NCBI GenBank assembly: GCA_947184155.2
Contig: CAMXCT020000114.1
Span: forward strand, 427,501-491,500
Direction: 5' to 3'
DNA: 64,000 bases
DNA from: Cladocopium goreaui
Taxonomy: Eukaryota > Sar > Dinophyceae > Suessiales > Symbiodiniaceae
Of the stretch, positions 61,148-64,000 are shown one piece after another. How positions within the stretch are numbered: the first letter of the stretch is position 1; each line of letters opens with the position of its first letter. The notes under the pieces are model-generated. The model searched no databases, had not been told where the DNA came from, and saw only the letters and a program-made list of their open reading frames with translations. The position numbers and the translations under genes were made by a program.

Positions 61148-64000
61148 GGGATGTCCCCTAGGAATGTTCCTTTTGGGTGTGGTAGTTGGTAGACATCTCC
61201 GGCCAAAATCACGTTCAACCCGCCGAACGGTCGGATTTTCCCGTTGCCGTCATACTTAGCTAGGCTGAGGTCCCGCATGAGCTCGCGGCACCGAAGTTCA
61301 AGCTGCGCTAGCAACTCAGCGCTCACCATGCTAAACTCATCCAAAATCAACCATCGCCATTGCAAGCTGCGACCTGCACATTCCATGGCGCGTGCCAAAC
61401 TCTGAGTTCTGTCGCCTGACCAGTCCAATCCCAGCGCATGATGTATTGTGTCGCCTTCCAGCAGTTCAGCCATAACAGCTTGAAAACTGACGATCTGGAA
61501 GTCAACGCCGTGGTGCCAGCCGAGCACGTCTTCGAATAAATCCTGCCGCAGAAACTTTAATGTGTGAGATTTTCCTGTTCCAGGACCACCATGTAAGACC
61601 CAGCGAAGCGGTTCTGACGCCACATGGCCACACCCTGCGGTGGAGGTGCTGGCCGCCAGTTCTGTTTCCACGCGTGCCGCGACCAGCTCGCAGAAGGCTC
61701 GCTGCTCCGCGTTGCATGGTGCATGCGGCAAAGCAGCGGCCCACGTTCGCACCTCCGCAACAGATGCCCGACAGTGGCGCGCTGCCACGCAACTGGGTAC
61801 GGGTGAAGCAACTGCTCGTGCGTCGACTCGTTTCCGGGCAGCTTGTTGCATTGCCTTCGGATCCAAGGCACAGTACCGTGTGCTTGCTTCAGGGCGTCTG
61901 TGAGGCAGCGCAGGTGCCTGCCAAAGTCCATCTGCTGTGTTCATTGCTGATTCGATGCGGTTTGCCCGGTCGTCGTTTGCGGCTTTGCAGCTGCTCGCTT
62001 TCTGAGCCGGGAATTGCGTGCGGAGCGCCGCCGCGACATCGGCCGGACGCAGTGTAAACGGTTCGTCCACACCATCGTCGTCGCTGTTGACGTCTGCTTC
62101 CGCGCTGGGTCGAACACGATACACAGACAAGAAGTTGCCGACGTGGCGCTTTGTTTCGGCGCAGGGCAACCGAAGCAGCCACTCTCGCAGAGCATCTTCC
62201 CAAGTCTCATGCGGTCCCAACAACTGACTTAAGTGCGGGACTTGTGATGTTGCCCGCGTCATGTCTAAGGTCCATGCGCGAAAATAAACGCACGTCAATC
62301 GGGCGTTCCGATCCGCCTTTTCGGTCCAGCGCTGTGGCACCGGGGCATTCGCGAAATGAGGACACCGTGGGCGCACGCGGCGCTGCAGGTACCAGTTGTG
62401 TCGAAGCACTGCAGTGGCCGCAGTGGACGCAAAACAAACGCGGTCGCGGGAACGAATTACTTTCAACCGGTAGTCCGTGCTGGGCTTCAATTTGGCAGCA
62501 GCCTGCAGCGGGCTACTTCGCAGTTTTTGTTCGCCGACCGGCGTAAGTGCTACATCCCATGCGTCGGAATTTGCTGCTTCCCACTCAGCGCGAGAATGCG
62601 GGATGCGCGCAGGAACCAGTTCCCAGTGCATAGTGAACTCGTATGGGGACAGCCACCAGCACTCGGAGTCCGACGGCCGATGACTATATGCTTGGCCAGT
62701 CGCCGCTTCCCGCACATGCCGCGCTCCAGATCCTGGCGCCTTACGGGTTCGAATATATGCTATATCGGACCCGGACTCTTTTCCTTCCAACTTTTCCAGT
62801 AGCTGCAAATAAACGTGCCCAGGAAACATCGTAAAGTTGCACGAGGAAACACGTTCTGCGGCTACAATCGAGCCATCGATGTGGTTGGCACGCAGGTTGC
62901 AACATTCCACTTGGCCGCGCACCAGGCCTTTGCAGTAGGCATCACTTAAAAACCGGTTGGCATGTCTTTTGCCAATGTGATCCACGTCCGCCTGCTTTAA
63001 TGATGCATGTAAAGTGATGTGCCCTTTTTGAAATTCTTTGATCTCGTGGAACCCCATGGGCTGATTTTTGGAACAATAATCGCTGCAATAACCTGTTTGC
63101 GCATCTTGGGCACGTTGGGCCGCTAACGCTATGAGTTGTTTCTCTTTGCCCGAAAGCGAGTCGCCACACGTTGCACACGCGTACGGCAACCTGTACGGCA
63201 CTTGGACGTCATTGTTCCCACCTCGCATCCCAGCTAAAAGTGCTGGATGGCAAGGATTCAAGTAAGGATGCCCGTACGGACCATGAAGGGCCCCTAACCG
63301 ATTCTTACGACCCGTTAGACTGAAGCCATGAGATTGGAGCTGGCATGGGCAAAGCACTTTCGCAGAGTCAGACAGCCACTGATCGCGTGGAAAGTCTGAT
63401 TTGCATACACCCATGTTTTCTTTCTTCTGGCAGCCTCGCAATGGCATGCGTTCGCCAGTTTCCACGTTCAGCGGGTGGTAATGATGCTGCTTCAGATACT
63501 GCAACTTAACGACGTCATGCTCCAGGTACTCTTGCCCCCACAGTTCGGCTTCGGTCAGATCTCTGGCCCCTTGCGCCCGTCGCTGCTGATATCCTGGGAT
63601 TGTCGTCATATGCGCGTCCCGCGCGTGCTCGGGCCACGTACTTTCTGCTCCTTCTATGCCTTCACGAATGCTGTCCTGGCCTTGGCCGCTGTAGACAGCA
63701 TGCGCAACGTGCGCTTGATACTTGCAGTATTCTTGCCGCAACGCTTCTAATCGCAAATGCGGAAGCTGGAAAATTTCTGTTAGCGGCGTGTGTTGGTGCA
63801 AGCACTGAACAAAACATTGCATGTGCCCATGTAATGATCCAGTGGACTTCTGGGCTTCAATCGTGACGTATATGGCATCGACGCGTCCAAACACTCCGCC
63901 GAACAGGCTCGCGTTGCTGCCAGACGTGTCGCTGCATGGGGTTGCAGTCATGTCACAGTCAGGGCAGTGCTCGCACATTCGCACGCCAAAGATGTGCCGA
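61054..64000 (-). CDS. Helitron-like RepHel, Rep and helicase N-half (partial)
   Basis: The frame runs to the window edge, so the 5' end is missing. It begins in a Cys-containing CEHCPDCDMTATPC region, followed by the Rep-like core YVTIEAQKSTGSLHGHMQCF, whose HGH fits the paired His of HUH nucleases of Helitrons. The central region has CATCGDSLSGKEKQ and other Cys pairs. The PIF1 helicase then starts: VLHGGPGTGKSHTL (Walker A), WRWLILDEFSMVSAELL (Walker B, DEFS), GGLNVILAGDVYQLPHP. After GTFLGDIPWDLLAG the frame drifts and ends at 61054, while the next frame resumes the helicase. So a single frameshift of one or two bases lies between about 61065 and 61150: a real lesion, an intron, or an assembly error. 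Confidence 0.84.
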   Translation of the reverse strand, partial: RHIFGVRMCEHCPDCDMTATPCSDTSGSNASLFGGVFGRVDAIYVTIEAQKSTGSLHGHMQCFVQCLHQHTPLTEIFQLPHLRLEALRQEYCKYQAHVAHAVYSGQGQDSIREGIEGAESTWPEHARDAHMTTIPGYQQRRAQGARDLTEAELWGQEYLEHDVVKLQYLKQHHYHPLNVETGERMPLRGCQKKENMGVCKSDFPRDQWLSDSAKVLCPCQLQSHGFSLTGRKNRLGALHGPYGHPYLNPCHPALLAGMRGGNNDVQVPYRLPYACATCGDSLSGKEKQLIALAAQRAQDAQTGYCSDYCSKNQPMGFHEIKEFQKGHITLHASLKQADVDHIGKRHANRFLSDAYCKGLVRGQVECCNLRANHIDGSIVAAERVSSCNFTMFPGHVYLQLLEKLEGKESGSDIAYIRTRKAPGSGARHVREAATGQAYSHRPSDSECWWLSPYEFTMHWELVPARIPHSRAEWEAANSDAWDVALTPVGEQKLRSSPLQAAAKLKPSTDYRLKVIRSRDRVCFASTAATAVLRHNWYLQRRVRPRCPHFANAPVPQRWTEKADRNARLTCVYFRAWTLDMTRATSQVPHLSQLLGPHETWEDALREWLLRLPCAETKRHVGNFLSVYRVRPSAEADVNSDDDGVDEPFTLRPADVAAALRTQFPAQKASSCKAANDDRANRIESAMNTADGLWQAPALPHRRPEASTRYCALDPKAMQQAARKRVDARAVASPVPSCVAARHCRASVAEVRTWAAALPHAPCNAEQRAFCELVAARVETELAASTSTAGCGHVASEPLRWVLHGGPGTGKSHTLKFLRQDLFEDVLGWHHGVDFQIVSFQAVMAELLEGDTIHHALGLDWSGDRTQSLARAMECAGRSLQWRWLILDEFSMVSAELLAQLELRCRELMRDLSLAKYDGNGKIRPFGGLNVILAGDVYQLPHPKGTFLGDIPWDLLAGRKSTRQAPGHQGQTLLRPQQGCKG

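Larger units (their letters stand above)
54993..64000 (-). mobile_element. Helitron-like element with 3' tandem repeats (partial)
   Basis: The RepHel gene and the satellite directly after its stop may form one element: Helentron-type relatives and their non-autonomous derivatives can carry internal tandem repeats. I did not find a convincing CTRR end with a hairpin, and the left terminus could be near 54990 or inside the array. The right end is outside the window. Confidence 0.4.

Overview
The window looks like nuclear DNA of a dinoflagellate, probably a Symbiodiniaceae/Suessiales alga. Evidence read in the sequence: a 16-nt remnant of the dinoflagellate spliced leader (31473-31488); introns with GT, GC and apparently GA donors and AG|G acceptors; tiny exons in long introns; RCC1-like 'VVTWGD' repeat proteins and a RING protein ending 'GLFFS', both families familiar from Symbiodinium; a Helitron-like Rep/PIF1 helicase; and very abundant micro- and minisatellites. 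The species call is inference.

Layout (almost all supported coding sequence is on the minus strand). 1-13 kb: scattered candidate exons, a small membrane protein, AT-rich and hairpin repeats. 13.4-15.2 kb: a three-exon RCC1-like protein with a ubiquitin-like N-terminus. 15.9-18.4 kb: a C2-domain gene assembled from five exons plus nearby candidate exons. 18.7-23.5 kb: weak exons, TA repeats, a degenerate 10-mer array. 23.6-31.8 kb: a tyrosine-recombinase (DIRS/Ngaro-like) retroelement with gag and zinc knuckle, a cytosine-methyltransferase-like domain, RT-RNase H, a membrane-segment region and a YR integrase. It carries a spliced-leader relic at its 5' end and lies between TTTAGGG-like minisatellite blocks. 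32-34.3 kb: three candidate exons and hairpin MITEs. 35.6-37.3 kb: a multi-spanning membrane protein with a PAS-like domain. 37.8-44.7 kb: a six-transmembrane voltage-gated channel that I could assemble from 16 exons of 27-87 nt. 45.2-46.5 kb: a 1.25-kb microsatellite/10-mer array. 47-54.5 kb: candidate exons and a RING gene. 55.0-58.9 kb: a 216-bp satellite. 58.9-64.0 kb: a Helitron-like RepHel gene with one frameshift, its 5' end outside the window.

Host genes: the channel, PAS membrane protein, C2 protein, RCC1-like protein and RING protein look like ordinary signalling or regulatory genes in one unidirectional cluster. The two large mobile elements contribute about 13 kb and the satellites another 6 kb. 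The most notable results are the reconstructed microexon channel with a non-GYG pore, the SL-tagged YR retroelement with a methyltransferase-like domain and a TGATG stop-start junction, a family of short hairpin elements with 11-12 bp target duplications, and a pervasive tendency for short tandem duplications of exactly 10 bp. Exon boundaries were inferred by eye from reading frame, splice signals and family pattern; no search was run.
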